IMG/VR virus record: IMGVR_UViG_3300044616_000369 | Location: 1 to 33,710 of that record | Source: a virus | Length of the DNA: 33,710 bases | Reading direction: 5' to 3' (one strand) | Part shown: piece by piece, positions 14,394 to 23,247 of the stretch | Layout: each line of letters starts with the position of its first letter | How positions within the stretch are numbered: the stretch's first letter is position 1 | The notes under the pieces: model-generated | Seen by the model: the letters and a program-made list of their open reading frames with translations, nothing else | What the model was told of the DNA's origin: nothing | Databases searched by the model: none | Made by a program: the position numbers and the translations under genes

Positions 14394-15325
14394 TGTCTTT
14401 CCTCAAGAGCTTCGACCTTTGCCGATAGCTCCTTTACGGCCTCAATAAGAACGCCGACAATATTACCGTATGCGACAGATAGCGTTCCATCATTTTCATG
14501 CACGACCTGGGGCAGTATCTCGCGCATTTCTTGAGCTATCACTCCTACGCCGGGCTTGTCGTCTTCAATACGGTTGTAGAAGACGCCACGCATACGATTA
14601 ACAATCGTCAATGGCTCAGCAATAGTTACAACGTCCTTCTTCAGACGAGCATCGGAGTAGGCTGTTATATTGCCTACGGATGTAAAATTGCCGCTTGTGT
14701 CGGTATTAAACGCCCATGCACCCGCGCCGACGCGGTAAATACCACAAGTATTGCCGTTGTTATACAGCATATAATTGTAGCCGTCTGTATCAGTAAGATA
14801 CAGCGAAGGGCCTGTGTTTGAAATTGTCAGTGCGCCTGTAATCGTGCCGCCAGACAAATTTAATTTCAGAGCGTCTGCCGTATCGACATAAGCCTTAGTC
14901 GTAGCATGTCCTGACGATACAGGAGTTGCAACAGTTGCCGGGTTCGTGAACGTAGCTGAACCGGCTACGCTTAGATTGCTGCTTAATGTCGTAGCTCCAG
15001 TCACGTTTAAGTTGCTTGAGAGCGTCGCCGCGCCTGTCACGCTCAGGGTGGTGCCAAACGATGCAGAGCCTGTCGTGGTCAGAGAGTTAAGCGTGCTTGC
15101 ACCCGTAACAAGCATAGTGCTGTCAAAAGTAACCGCACCATTTACCCTTAATGTCTGGCCGAACACCATCGGGCCAGCTGCTGTCTGAGATGTCGTCAGG
15201 GCGCGTGACAGCATGTGAGTGTCAATGATGTCAAAGTCCGCATTGACGTGGGTACCCCAAGCATTTGTATCGCTACCCACCTCAGGCTTTAGGATGTTGT
15301 AGGTAGGGGTATATGTATTCGCCAT
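14390..15325 (-). CDS. Tail fibre with C-terminal S74 intramolecular chaperone
   Basis: A 311-aa protein. The N-terminus NTYTPTYNILKPEVGSDTNA followed by WGTHVNADFDIIDTH is a virion-attachment type seen in fibres. Residues about 55-128 are six 11-12-residue repeats (LSVTGAATLSSN, LNVTGATTLSSN and variants), expected to form a beta-structured shaft. The C-terminus is a peptidase S74 domain: Ser224-Asp225 in AYSDARLKKDV, with the nearby Lys, then GVGVIAQEMREILPQVV and a final coiled coil (VKELSAKVEALEERQ). The chaperone trimerises the fibre and cuts itself off before Ser224. Confidence 0.9.
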   Translation of the reverse strand: MANTYTPTYNILKPEVGSDTNAWGTHVNADFDIIDTHMLSRALTTSQTAAGPMVFGQTLRVNGAVTFDSTMLVTGASTLNSLTTTGSASFGTTLSVTGAATLSSNLNVTGATTLSSNLSVAGSATFTNPATVATPVSSGHATTKAYVDTADALKLNLSGGTITGALTISNTGPSLYLTDTDGYNYMLYNNGNTCGIYRVGAGAWAFNTDTSGNFTSVGNITAYSDARLKKDVVTIAEPLTIVNRMRGVFYNRIEDDKPGVGVIAQEMREILPQVVHENDGTLSVAYGNIVGVLIEAVKELSAKVEALEERQ

Positions 15326-15326
15326 G

Positions 15327-15782
15327 TCAGATCACCGTTGTCAGGTAAGGCGCGGGGTCGTTTTTCGGCACCCAGATTGAAGGGTCATCAGGCTGATCAG
15401 GCGTCAGCCAAAGAATATATGCGTTTTGAGAATACGTGTCTGGTGCTTCAGTCGCTGCAAGGGCCATAGAACCGCTAATCGCGGCTACCATTGCGGCAAC
15501 GTCTTCCGCTTCGACGGCGGATAATGCCAATTCCGTGTTAAATATAACAAACGCAGCTGTATCAGCCGGCTCAGTAGCAAGGAGTGCCGCTACCGTAATA
15601 CCGTCAATGGATATATCAGCAGTGTCTGCAGCTTCAGTCGCCGCTAGATAAAGCGCCGCACTGCCGTCCATCAGGAACGCAGCAACGTCCTGCGCCTCGG
15701 TCGCCGCTAGGATCAGCGTGCGGGTATTGGCATCACCCGATGACGCTAATGCAGCACCAGCTAGCGGGGCAAATCCGAGCAT
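15327..15782 (-). CDS. Repeat-containing virion protein, 151 aa
   Basis: Five copies of a motif close to LAATEAxDxA occur about 21 residues apart (near residues 25, 46, 68, 87 and 108), alternating with hydrophobic beta-like text. It starts MLGFAPLAGAALASSG and ends in a Trp/Pro-rich tail (WLTPDQPDDPSIWVPKNDPA). I recall proteins with the same start in rhizobial phages, always near fibre genes. A beta-helical spacer or fibre base is a reasonable inference; no enzyme motif is seen. It is preceded by AAGGAA about 10 nt before the ATG. Confidence 0.6.
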   Translation of the reverse strand: MLGFAPLAGAALASSGDANTRTLILAATEAQDVAAFLMDGSAALYLAATEAADTADISIDGITVAALLATEPADTAAFVIFNTELALSAVEAEDVAAMVAAISGSMALAATEAPDTYSQNAYILWLTPDQPDDPSIWVPKNDPAPYLTTVI

Positions 15783-15795
15783 TTACGGGCGTTCC

Positions 15796-16287
15796 TTAGA
15801 CAGCGGGAGCCGGATCGACAATCTGCGGCCCATTCGGATCAACCGGCCACACAACGCTCGTGACAGACGCGATGAAAGCGTCAATATCAGTCGTCGCTTC
15901 CATGTCGCTAATCGCAAGCGCGCATGTCGTCCGCACGGCTTCGCGGTACGACAGCCAATCAGCCGGGATTTCCGTGCCGATTTCCGTTTTGCGCGTGACA
16001 AGCCAATCTGACGGATCAAGCATCGTCCAAGCAGTCTGGCGAAATTGCGAAGCCCATGTCGTTTTGAGGCCAGCCAAGTCTTTCGGGATCGCCGTCCATG
16101 TTCCATCCGGGTTCTGGCTTACCCAGTAGAAACGATCATCAGGCCGTGGGTAATCCGGTATTTCCGTAATCCCGATAGCCGCACGCATTTCCGGCGTGGC
16201 CAAGCGCAGCCAGTTGGCGGGAAACGAAGTTCCATCATGCTCAAATGGCGTGTCCAGTTGGAGGACACGATTATCAAGAATAAACAT
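15796..16287 (-). CDS. Phage tail-fibre assembly/APC-like protein, 163 aa
   Basis: The ATG at 16287 is chosen because GGAGGG lies 5 nt upstream; an upstream start would lie deeper in the HNH gene. The C-terminal part has the pattern of phage tail assembly chaperone-like (APC/DUF4376-type) proteins: DWLVTRKTEIGTEIPADW, LSYREAVRTTCALAISD, ending VVWPVDPNGPQ. The N-terminal part (FEHDGTSFPANWLRLATPEM) is also known from such proteins. It probably helps fold or attach one of the neighbouring fibres. It overlaps the HNH gene end by 14 nt. Confidence 0.65.
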   Translation of the reverse strand: MFILDNRVLQLDTPFEHDGTSFPANWLRLATPEMRAAIGITEIPDYPRPDDRFYWVSQNPDGTWTAIPKDLAGLKTTWASQFRQTAWTMLDPSDWLVTRKTEIGTEIPADWLSYREAVRTTCALAISDMEATTDIDAFIASVTSVVWPVDPNGPQIVDPAPAV

Positions 16288-16861
16288 ACTGGCCCTCCAG
16301 CCGGTTAAATTTGCGCTGGTTTTCACTAGCTGGCAGATATTGAAGATTATTCAGCACATGCAACCCGCAAACGGTTTTTCCATTCAGCGGTATGATGTGA
16401 TCCACGTGATAGCCGTCTGGACACTTTGAGTAGAAAGCCTTGATAGCTTCCATATCTGCCCATGATGGCGTCCGTTGTTTCTTTGCGGCGCGATGAGCGG
16501 CGTAATAGCTAGTGATGCGTTTTCTATTCCGCTTGCGCCAGTTGTCGTTCGTGGCGTTTACCTTTGACGGGTTATCGATGTATTTCTGCCGCGTTCTAGC
16601 GCGCTGGGCGTCCGCGTCAGAATGATATAAATGGCGGGATACGGCGTTTTTGCGCTCGCGATTGTCCTGCGCCCACTTGGTTTGCGCGTCTTTGTTTAGC
16701 TTATTTTTATCCGCACGACACTGAACACATTCATTATTGCAAACATACCGATCAGCATAATGGCCGTATTTACACGGCTTACCTGTGCAGTAAAACCGCT
16801 TATCTGCACTAATTCTATTAAACGCCGGAGGTGTAGTGTTCTGTGCGAACATGCTTTTCAC
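16274..16861 (-). CDS. HNH endonuclease within the tail-fibre block
   Basis: A 195-aa protein. The N-terminal zinc site CTGKPCKYGHYADRYVCNNE continues to CVQC, then comes a Lys/Arg-rich helical middle (RKRNRKRITSYYAAHRAAKK), then the HNH core: HVDHIIPLNGKTVCGLHVLN followed by NLQYLPASENQRKFN. All catalytic positions are present. The start is GTG at 16861 in a GTGA overlap with the LamG fibre stop, or ATG at 16852. It overlaps genes on both sides, so it is likely a free-standing homing nuclease carried as a passenger; an intron is not evident. Confidence 0.85.
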   Translation of the reverse strand: MKSMFAQNTTPPAFNRISADKRFYCTGKPCKYGHYADRYVCNNECVQCRADKNKLNKDAQTKWAQDNRERKNAVSRHLYHSDADAQRARTRQKYIDNPSKVNATNDNWRKRNRKRITSYYAAHRAAKKQRTPSWADMEAIKAFYSKCPDGYHVDHIIPLNGKTVCGLHVLNNLQYLPASENQRKFNRLEGQYVYS

Positions 16862-19269
16862 CGTGCCAGTGAGTATTTGAAGGGGTTTTCCGCGAAGGCG
16901 GCGTATATTATCGTGTTTGTGCTGCCATTAACTGAAGCTGATGAAGTTCTAATTTTGAAGCCGTTAGATGTGAAATCAAGATTAGTAGATGAAAATTCAG
17001 CGTCAGACGTATCGGCAACAAGAGAATTGCCTATGACGTTGTAAATCTGCCGCGCGGTATCCCAGATATACCAATCGTAACCAGCGCCGCCAGTAGATGC
17101 GTTTTTCACCATTATGTAACGCGGCCTAAATCCCGTAAAAACAAACGGCCCATCAGCCGAACCATTCCCCGTATAGCTACCAAAGGCGCTGTAGCCCGCG
17201 ACGGCGGCGAAGCAGTAGGCGACCGCTGTATCTGATGGATTACAAGCGACGTTTGTTCCCATAGAGAACACTGACGAAGTTGGCGCGGTGTTTGCCCAAA
17301 TGCTTGTGTTGTTCGTCTGTGCAATTGTCGTATTCAACTGCTGGAAATAAGCGGCCATATTAGTCATGCCGCTATGGACAACGCACCAGTTGTTACCGGC
17401 AGTTGAACGGCTTTTAACGATAATCATGTTTGGAACGACGCCGAGGCCATGACCAACCGTAAAGTTGCCAGACGCCGGACAGGTAAACGTAACCACACTA
17501 AAACCAGCCGTCGCATTAGCGCTTACCGTGCTGGTGATAGTGCCGGAGGTGTTGCTGGAGCCTGCGCCGTTGGCTTTCCAGTTCCACGCCACATAGGTTT
17601 TATTCAATTCGTTGACTGTTACAATCGACGACGAACCTTGCGTCAGTGTAAAGCCGCCTGAATTAAACGCACTGACATACCCGTTTGCGTTGTTGGTTAC
17701 TTCGGCAGACGTGCTGCTAGGCGTAAGTGATTTGCCAGCGGTTCTAACGGCGTCCAGAATGAGCGCGTCATACGCCATACTGCGTGATTTCACCCAAACC
17801 GTATCGGGCTGGAAGGTTAAGCCTGTAATCGAGCGATTATTGTTCCCGTCGCCTGTCCACAGGCTGATGTCCATATACGCATTACCCGCCGCAATCGTAG
17901 GCGTCGGAAGGTTCTGCGTGTTGAGCGCCTTGAAGCCGGAGGGAGGCGTGTGGGTGAATGGGCGCTGGCCGAAATTAACGTCAAATGTTGACGAATTGCT
18001 AGAAGATCCATCAGATACAAAGGCAAATAAATTTGCGCCTGCATAAGTTATCGCACCTTGACTGACATTATCACGGTAGAACGTGACTGTTCCGCTATCA
18101 ATATCAACAGCAACGCCAATCGTGTTTGTCGTGTATGCGGAGCCGTAAGCGCTATTCACGCCGTTTACATATTTTGTGCCGTCAGAATAATAACTACAAG
18201 CCGTCCCCGTAAAAGCATTCATGGTGGTGGAATATGGCGCGATACCATTGAGCATTCCACCCGCAGTTGAGGATGCGCCAGTCTCCCAATAATATTTTCC
18301 TGACGACGGGAGGGCTATCGTTGCCATAGAATAGCCCGCGCCAGCAACGCCGGTCACTGTCGTCAGATTACCATTCGACAGTGTTGGGGTAGAGCCGGTG
18401 ACGACAGCTAACGGATTAAGCGTCGCATAATTGCCAACATTATACACGCCATCCGTAGTGTAAGGCGTCGGCGTGTCAATCATGCTGTCGTATGTAACGC
18501 CAGCCGTGATTGAAATGTTATTCGTCACCCAATAGTTGCCGTTGGGGGAACTGTCTTTGCCTATACCGCTATTGCCGCCGCCAGCGGTTGTCAGCGCGCT
18601 GTTGTCCGCGAATTTCAGATAGAAGCCGTTTGTGCCATACGTTCCGGTGTAGGCTTTCGGCTTCCAGACGCCCGTTGTCGCGTCTGTCTCGCCAAAGCTG
18701 GATGGCGTGAGCGCTTGGCCGTCTATTAGATAAACGTCAGCCATATAACCATCAAATTCGCGAGAACTTGTGTATGGCTGCTCGGAGCCTATACTATGTT
18801 GCGCGGTGCTATTTACGCCTGTGTCGGCATTTTGCGTTGGATTGTTTGTAGTCCCAAACGCGGTGACTTCGGCGCCATTTACATAAACTCTTATGCGATT
18901 ATTTGCGGTGGCCTGCGTCGTATCAACTGCAACCACTATGTGATACCACGCGCTTGTGTCACGGAATACCTGTGTGGTGATGCGATAGTTTGTTGCATAG
19001 CCCGATATGGACAGAGTGTCTGCGGCAAGCAATGTCACGGCGAAGCTATCAGTATCCGTTCCTGTATTTGAAACGCGATAAAAAACGCCCTGCTCTGCAC
19101 TAAGCAAGCCACGCTTAATCCACGCGCTAAGCGTAAATGTTTTACGGTTCCCTGCGGTTCCCGGCGTCCGGCTTAGATACGCGCTTGCCGAACGACGAAA
19201 GCGAAGGCTGCGGCTGATCGTGTAGCCGCCAGTCTTTTTCGAGAAGATAAGGTCTTTTGCGCTAAACAT
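16858..19269 (-). CDS. Large tail fibre with LamG- and SPRY-like lectin domains, 803 aa
   Basis: Domains in order: a short N-terminal anchor ([20 protein letters not shown]); a LamG/concanavalin-like domain, about 20-215 (TFTLSAWIKRG, WYHIVVAVDTT, RIRVYVNGAEV, REFDGYMADVYLIDG); a SPRY-like domain, about 310-445 (GKYYWETGAS, IGVAVDIDSGTVTFYRDN, DVNFGQRPFTHTPPSGF); and a two-part C-terminal domain, about 465-803 (FQPDTVWVKSRS, VVPNMIIVKSRS, FRPRYIMVKNAS), of the DUF7483 kind seen in phage fibres. It should bind host surface glycans. It is coupled to the upstream fibre gene by TAATG. Confidence 0.8.
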   Translation of the reverse strand: MFSAKDLIFSKKTGGYTISRSLRFRRSASAYLSRTPGTAGNRKTFTLSAWIKRGLLSAEQGVFYRVSNTGTDTDSFAVTLLAADTLSISGYATNYRITTQVFRDTSAWYHIVVAVDTTQATANNRIRVYVNGAEVTAFGTTNNPTQNADTGVNSTAQHSIGSEQPYTSSREFDGYMADVYLIDGQALTPSSFGETDATTGVWKPKAYTGTYGTNGFYLKFADNSALTTAGGGNSGIGKDSSPNGNYWVTNNISITAGVTYDSMIDTPTPYTTDGVYNVGNYATLNPLAVVTGSTPTLSNGNLTTVTGVAGAGYSMATIALPSSGKYYWETGASSTAGGMLNGIAPYSTTMNAFTGTACSYYSDGTKYVNGVNSAYGSAYTTNTIGVAVDIDSGTVTFYRDNVSQGAITYAGANLFAFVSDGSSSNSSTFDVNFGQRPFTHTPPSGFKALNTQNLPTPTIAAGNAYMDISLWTGDGNNNRSITGLTFQPDTVWVKSRSMAYDALILDAVRTAGKSLTPSSTSAEVTNNANGYVSAFNSGGFTLTQGSSSIVTVNELNKTYVAWNWKANGAGSSNTSGTITSTVSANATAGFSVVTFTCPASGNFTVGHGLGVVPNMIIVKSRSTAGNNWCVVHSGMTNMAAYFQQLNTTIAQTNNTSIWANTAPTSSVFSMGTNVACNPSDTAVAYCFAAVAGYSAFGSYTGNGSADGPFVFTGFRPRYIMVKNASTGGAGYDWYIWDTARQIYNVIGNSLVADTSDAEFSSTNLDFTSNGFKIRTSSASVNGSTNTIIYAAFAENPFKYSLAR

Positions 19270-20759
19270 TATGCGAAAGCCTGCACAGCGGAGCCATACC
19301 AGTTCGTGCCGTCAGCGAAGAAGGCGATGATGTCGCGGCCAGTTGTAGCCGTTGTCGTGATCGTCGGAGCCGTGCCAGCGGGCCATTTGACGCTCGTGAA
19401 CGTCGCCGTGCGGGAGCCGGTGCTGTCCTGCACCAAGATCAGGACAAACGATTTGCCAGCCGTGGCGGTCGGCATCGTAAACGTGCAGTTGCCGGTCAGC
19501 GTAACCGTCTGGAACGTGCCGCTCGTCAGATCAATCGTCTTGGTCGTGCCGGAGTTGCCGATTGCGACAACCGCTTCCGTGTAGTTCGTAATCGTCGGAT
19601 TGGTGCCGAACACAAGTGCGCCGGAGCCGGTTTCATCCGTAACAGCCGCCGCTAGATTGGCAGACGACGGCGTTCCGAGGAACGTGGCGACGCCAGAGCC
19701 GAGAGACGTGATGCCCGTGCCGCCGTTCGCGACCGGGAGCGTTCCAGTCACGCCGGTCGTCAGAGGCAATCCGGTCGCATTGGTCAGCGTTCCAGACGAA
19801 GGAGTGCCTAGCGCGCCGCCGTTGACGACAGGAGCGCCAGCAGAGCCGACAGCAACCGCGAGAGCCGTCGCTACGCCGGTTCCGAGGCCGGAGACGCCGG
19901 TAGAGATAGGAAGGCCGGTAGCGTTCGTTAGAGTGGCGCTAGACGGTGTGCCAAGCGCGCCGCCGGGGGCAACGTAATCGGTTCCCGCCGCAGCGTTCGC
20001 CAGAGCGCCGCCGGAGTTCGCTTTCAGGATCGACGTGCCAGAGGGAGGCGCGAGATAATCCGTGCCAGCCGTAGCCGCCGAGACAGAACCTCCGCCTGCG
20101 CCCTTGAGAATGCCGCTTGCGCTAATCGCAGCCTGATAGTCCGTTCCGGCGGTCGCGGCGGACACCGAGCCGCCGCCCGCGCCTTTCAAAATACCCGTGG
20201 CCGAGATAGCCGCCTGATAATCCGTGCCAGCCGTCGCGGCGGTGAATGCCGATGTGCCGTTGCCCTTGACGATACCCGTCAACGTCGTCGCGCCGGTGCC
20301 GCCATTGCCAACCGGGAGAGTGCCGGTGACGCCGGTGCTGAGCGGCAATCCCGTGGCGTTCGTCAGCGTAGCCGCAGACGGCGTGCCAAGGTTAGGCGTC
20401 GTCAGAACCGGGGAGTTCGTCAGCGCCAGAACCGTGCCGGTGCCGGAGGTCGTGTAATCAGCCGTCCAGACATCAGCAGCCAGCGCCGAGATATACACAA
20501 CCGCAGAACCAGACAGGCTAATCAGCGAACCCGTGGACGACTGCCCGATGGTGCGGCTCAGCGTCGTGCCAGACGACGTGTAGGAGCCGGTGCCGTATTC
20601 CCAGGCCGTGCCATCCTCAATGACATAACTGACGGTGTCACCGTTCTGAACACCAGCAGCCGAGAAAGACTGATAGCCGGTGACAGCCGAGCCGAGCGTG
20701 ATGGTTCCCGTGCCGGTCGTGGCCGTGGACATCTTTGCACGGTTATACAGTTTCGCCAT
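19269..20759 (-). CDS. Repetitive tail fibre, 496 aa
   Basis: The N-terminus [20 protein letters not shown] followed by [19 protein letters not shown] is a widespread phage fibre start. The shaft contains repeats of two kinds: [20 protein letters not shown] with GTLPVxNGGTG (near residues 124-158, 269-300 and 317-349), and four 27-residue units with [20 protein letters not shown] near residues 158-265. The C-terminus ([34 protein letters not shown]) is a globular tip common in fibres. It probably forms the trimeric proximal fibre. Confidence 0.85.
   Translation of the reverse strand: MAKLYNRAKMSTATTGTGTITLGSAVTGYQSFSAAGVQNGDTVSYVIEDGTAWEYGTGSYTSSGTTLSRTIGQSSTGSLISLSGSAVVYISALAADVWTADYTTSGTGTVLALTNSPVLTTPNLGTPSAATLTNATGLPLSTGVTGTLPVGNGGTGATTLTGIVKGNGTSAFTAATAGTDYQAAISATGILKGAGGGSVSAATAGTDYQAAISASGILKGAGGGSVSAATAGTDYLAPPSGTSILKANSGGALANAAAGTDYVAPGGALGTPSSATLTNATGLPISTGVSGLGTGVATALAVAVGSAGAPVVNGGALGTPSSGTLTNATGLPLTTGVTGTLPVANGGTGITSLGSGVATFLGTPSSANLAAAVTDETGSGALVFGTNPTITNYTEAVVAIGNSGTTKTIDLTSGTFQTVTLTGNCTFTMPTATAGKSFVLILVQDSTGSRTATFTSVKWPAGTAPTITTTATTGRDIIAFFADGTNWYGSAVQAFA
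19965..20290 (-). repeat. Four tandem ~81-bp coding repeats in tail-fibre gene
   Basis: The 19269-20759 gene contains four adjacent units of about 27 codons, each with an ATAGTDYxAxI-like end and an ILKGAGGG or ILKANSGG core. The two central units are almost identical at the protein level. Copy number may vary by recombination or slippage and would change shaft length. Confidence 0.7.
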
Positions 20760-20777
20760 GATGGATAACCCGTTCTA

Positions 20778-21185
20778 TTAGCCGTGCGTCAGGGTGCCAG
20801 AACTTAGTGTGACCGTTTGTCCGGTAGATACTGACGTGGCGTTGATGATGATGTCAGTCGCCGAGGTGCCGACCGTCAGACCGGAAACAATCACGTTGCC
20901 GGCGTTGTCGCGGATTTCTGCCTTTGCAGCCGTGCCGGTGCCGGTGGCGGTCGCGGTAATCGGAGTGCCTGAGATGGTGAACACCGAGCCGGAAACCGTG
21001 CCAGGCGTCGCGCTGAGCGTGAACGTCACCAAGACGCCCGTAGCGCCGGAAAGCGCAGACGTGCCGACAACGATTGAGCCAGCGGAAGCCGTGCCAGTGG
21101 ATGACGCAGCAGTTTTGCTGGCAATCAAATCAGCAACCAACTGCATACGATTTGTCTTTAGAGTTGAGCTATATGTAACAGCCAT
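20778..21185 (-). CDS. Thr/Ser/Ala-rich virion protein, 135 aa
   Basis: The N-terminus MAVTYSSTLKTNRMQLVADL followed by IASKTAASSTGTASAG leads into an Ig-like all-beta region (GVLVTFTLSATPGTVSGSVF, AEIRDNAGNVIVSGLTVG, DIIINATSVSTGQTVTL). I recall this arrangement in small phage proteins between adaptor and fibre genes. It may be a head decoration or fibre base protein. No exact family is named. The ATG is followed by a good coding signature; the ribosome binding site is weak. Confidence 0.65.
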   Translation of the reverse strand: MAVTYSSTLKTNRMQLVADLIASKTAASSTGTASAGSIVVGTSALSGATGVLVTFTLSATPGTVSGSVFTISGTPITATATGTGTAAKAEIRDNAGNVIVSGLTVGTSATDIIINATSVSTGQTVTLSSGTLTHG

Positions 21186-21201
21186 CTTGATTTACCCTGT
21201 G

Positions 21202-21891
21202 TCAAAAGCTCTTTCGAGCAGCCACTAATTTTGTCTGCGACCGGACTGCCCGATCAGCTTCGACCTCAATATCTGCCATGACGGTTTTATAAATTCCGTC
21301 CCAGAGCGCGATACGCTCATCATCCTTGAGATACGGGGCGGAATGAAGAAGAGAGCCATACAGATACAAATCTGGGTAACGTGACAGCACCCAGTTTGTC
21401 GTAGTCGTATTGTTCAGTGGATTTAGCCGCTGGTAATACCAAAGGTCTAACTTGTCGGGATTGGTCTGACCCGGAGCCGGGAATATCCGTATTCTGTTGC
21501 CAATTATCGTGTAGTAAGTCGTCAGGCCAGAATGGTCGTATGTCGTCTGCGTAGAAGGCGGGGCCATGTTGTCCCAGCCACGAGCCAAAACATCCTTAGA
21601 CTGGTCAGGGGAAACATAGACAAAGCTTTGCGACGTATCCTGAAACATCAGCTGATGGATGGATACAAAATCATTTGGGAGCGGAACATAATTGTCAATA
21701 ACGGTCGCTTGAGAGCGGCCAATCATATAAGGATGTCTGACGCGCGCCATGTCACGCTGGATGCGAGACGTTGCAAGAACGACGAAATCAGGAATAACGG
21801 CAGTCAAATCCTGCCTATTAAGGGTGTCGGCAATCTTGTTGCACAATCCCTGGTAAGTCGCATTAAATGCCGGGTCTGCAAAAACAGTCAT
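21202..21891 (-). CDS. Portal-nozzle adaptor protein, 229 aa
   Basis: The ATG at 21891 lies in a TGATG overlap with the preceding gene, so it is preferred over an upstream in-frame start at 21909. The text QGLCNKIADTLNRQDLTAVI, then LATSRIQRDMARVRHPYM, VPLPNDFVSIHQLMF, and NRIRIFPAPGQTNPDKLDLW followed by YYQRLNPL matches the phage adaptor family (P22 gp4-like/SU10 adaptor): N-terminal helices, a beta insert and C-terminal helices that sit on the portal ring. Its place after portal and capsid genes fits. It would bridge the portal and the nozzle protein at 11187-13007. Confidence 0.8.
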   Translation of the reverse strand: MTVFADPAFNATYQGLCNKIADTLNRQDLTAVIPDFVVLATSRIQRDMARVRHPYMIGRSQATVIDNYVPLPNDFVSIHQLMFQDTSQSFVYVSPDQSKDVLARGWDNMAPPSTQTTYDHSGLTTYYTIIGNRIRIFPAPGQTNPDKLDLWYYQRLNPLNNTTTTNWVLSRYPDLYLYGSLLHSAPYLKDDERIALWDGIYKTVMADIEVEADRAVRSQTKLVAARKSF

Positions 21892-22199
21892 CAAACTCTG
21901 CCTTTCCAAACCCTAAATGCTTTGTTGTCCGGGTCGTTACACCATTTCCGCCAAGCGGCTTGGTCGTGATACCAACCCTCGCGCATTGCTTGTTCAACGA
22001 CAGTAACCGGAACTCTGGCGACGTGCTTTAGGTCGCCACGCGCCTCGTGCTCATCAGCTAGGATTTTTGCGCTCTCGATTGCCGGCTCAACGTCTTCGAC
22101 AGTCTCAATGGTGAAATCGCCCCACGGGTCGTTGTCCTCATTCGTATGAAGGACGCGGGCAACGGTTCCATTTTGGTCGTAGATGACCTTCTGAGACAT
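21891..22199 (-). CDS. Conserved podophage head-region protein, 102 aa
   Basis: The ATG at 22199 is chosen because the longer frame (to 22277) would run through the terminator at 22211-22241. The C-terminal block VARVPVTVVEQAMREGWYHD followed by AAWRKWCNDPDNKAFRVWKG is typical of a small protein found between capsid and adaptor genes in podophages; the role is unknown, probably head completion or gene-order conserved accessory. Its stop overlaps the adaptor start (TGATG). Confidence 0.7.
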   Translation of the reverse strand: MSQKVIYDQNGTVARVLHTNEDNDPWGDFTIETVEDVEPAIESAKILADEHEARGDLKHVARVPVTVVEQAMREGWYHDQAAWRKWCNDPDNKAFRVWKGRV

Positions 22200-22210
22200 T
22201 CCATGATCCC

Positions 22211-22241
22211 ATAAAAAAAGGGCCGCTCGAAAGCGACCCTT
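22211..22241 (-). terminator. Intrinsic terminator after the major capsid gene
   Basis: On the - strand, AGGGTCGCT and AGCGGCCCT form a 9-bp stem (one G-U pair) around a TTCG loop, followed by TTTTTTTAT. It begins about 23 nt after the capsid stop. Partial termination here would give more capsid mRNA than adaptor and fibre mRNA. Confidence 0.85.
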
Positions 22242-22263
22242 GTTGTCAGAACGTGTTAGATGA

Positions 22264-23235
22264 TTACGAAGAAGCAATGTCCGGCATTTTGCCGTGCGCT
22301 TTTTCGTTACGCATTTCTAGACCGTATTCCGCCAGGATCATCTTCGTCTCGGCGTCGCCGACACGGGCAATGTCCACGGTCTGGAACGGACGGAAATACG
22401 ACACAGCCGCAAATTCCGGGTCAAGCATAAACACAGCCGAAACCTCTTTCGAGGAAATGGTGCGCTTACGCAGCCAGCGGGAGGGGACAATCTTCACGTC
22501 ACCGAAATCGGAACGATAGATGTCAACCGTATTGACAGCTTCCGCCTTACCAACCGGGATCTGCGAACCAGAGCGGCCAGTGAAAGACGAAATCTTACGC
22601 TTGATCACCGGGCGAACCATGACAACCTTCGGCTCAGCGCCATTCTCATAGCACGTCTGCAGGAGGTCGTTGAAGTTCGTCTCAGTCAGCGCAACCGAAG
22701 TCGTGCCGTCCGTCAGAGCAGCCGTTTCCGACGCCGCATTCGCATACGACGTGCCGCCAGCCGAGACGTTGGTGGTGATCCAATGCTCCAGAGCGCGCGT
22801 AGTGCGAGCCGTGGTGTCATTGCCAGCAGCGCGGGGCTGTTTGCCGACAAGGATGCTCTCCATGTCACGCTTCAGAGCCTTCGAAATGAGGGCCATCTGA
22901 TGCGCCATTTCCGAGCGCTTGCCAGCCGGGTCAGACGCTTCCTGCGAACCGGCAACAGTCGCGTCACGGGCAGAAATCTGCGTCGTGTTCGACAGACGGA
23001 CGGTAGCGGTAGCAGCCGAACGTGAGAGCTCAAATCCTTCAAGCTGAGCATTAGCCGTATCAACATTCGGCAAACTTTCAGTCTGCCAATCAAAGATACG
23101 GTTCGACACGTTCCGACGACCCACGCTGCTGATAAACGGGGTGTCAAAGGGGTCGATATTATATATCGTATTCGACAAGTCTTCACGATTGGCCGTAGCC
23201 GTATAGGTCGTGAAGGCGTTAGTAACCTTCGCCAT
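22264..23235 (-). CDS. Major capsid protein, DUF5309/SU10 type
   Basis: A 323-aa protein with start at ATG 23235, AAGGAAC upstream; a TTG two codons earlier is ignored. The N-terminus NAFTTYTATANREDLSNTIY followed by NIDPFDTPFISSVGRRNVSN and RIFDWQTESL is the signature of the DUF5309 family (SU10-type major head protein, HK97 fold). Later blocks are KRSEMAHQMALISKALKRDM, TCYENGAEPKVVMVRPVIKR and IVPSRWLRKRTISSKEVSAV. It forms the head shell. A downstream terminator and an upstream scaffold gene are as expected. Confidence 0.9.
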   Translation of the reverse strand: MAKVTNAFTTYTATANREDLSNTIYNIDPFDTPFISSVGRRNVSNRIFDWQTESLPNVDTANAQLEGFELSRSAATATVRLSNTTQISARDATVAGSQEASDPAGKRSEMAHQMALISKALKRDMESILVGKQPRAAGNDTTARTTRALEHWITTNVSAGGTSYANAASETAALTDGTTSVALTETNFNDLLQTCYENGAEPKVVMVRPVIKRKISSFTGRSGSQIPVGKAEAVNTVDIYRSDFGDVKIVPSRWLRKRTISSKEVSAVFMLDPEFAAVSYFRPFQTVDIARVGDAETKMILAEYGLEMRNEKAHGKMPDIASS

Positions 23236-23247
23236 TTTCAAGTTCCT

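Noticed and set aside
13377-21185. Diversity-generating retroelement hypothesis for the fibre block
   Set aside because: No reverse transcriptase gene and no template/variable repeat pair were seen in the window.
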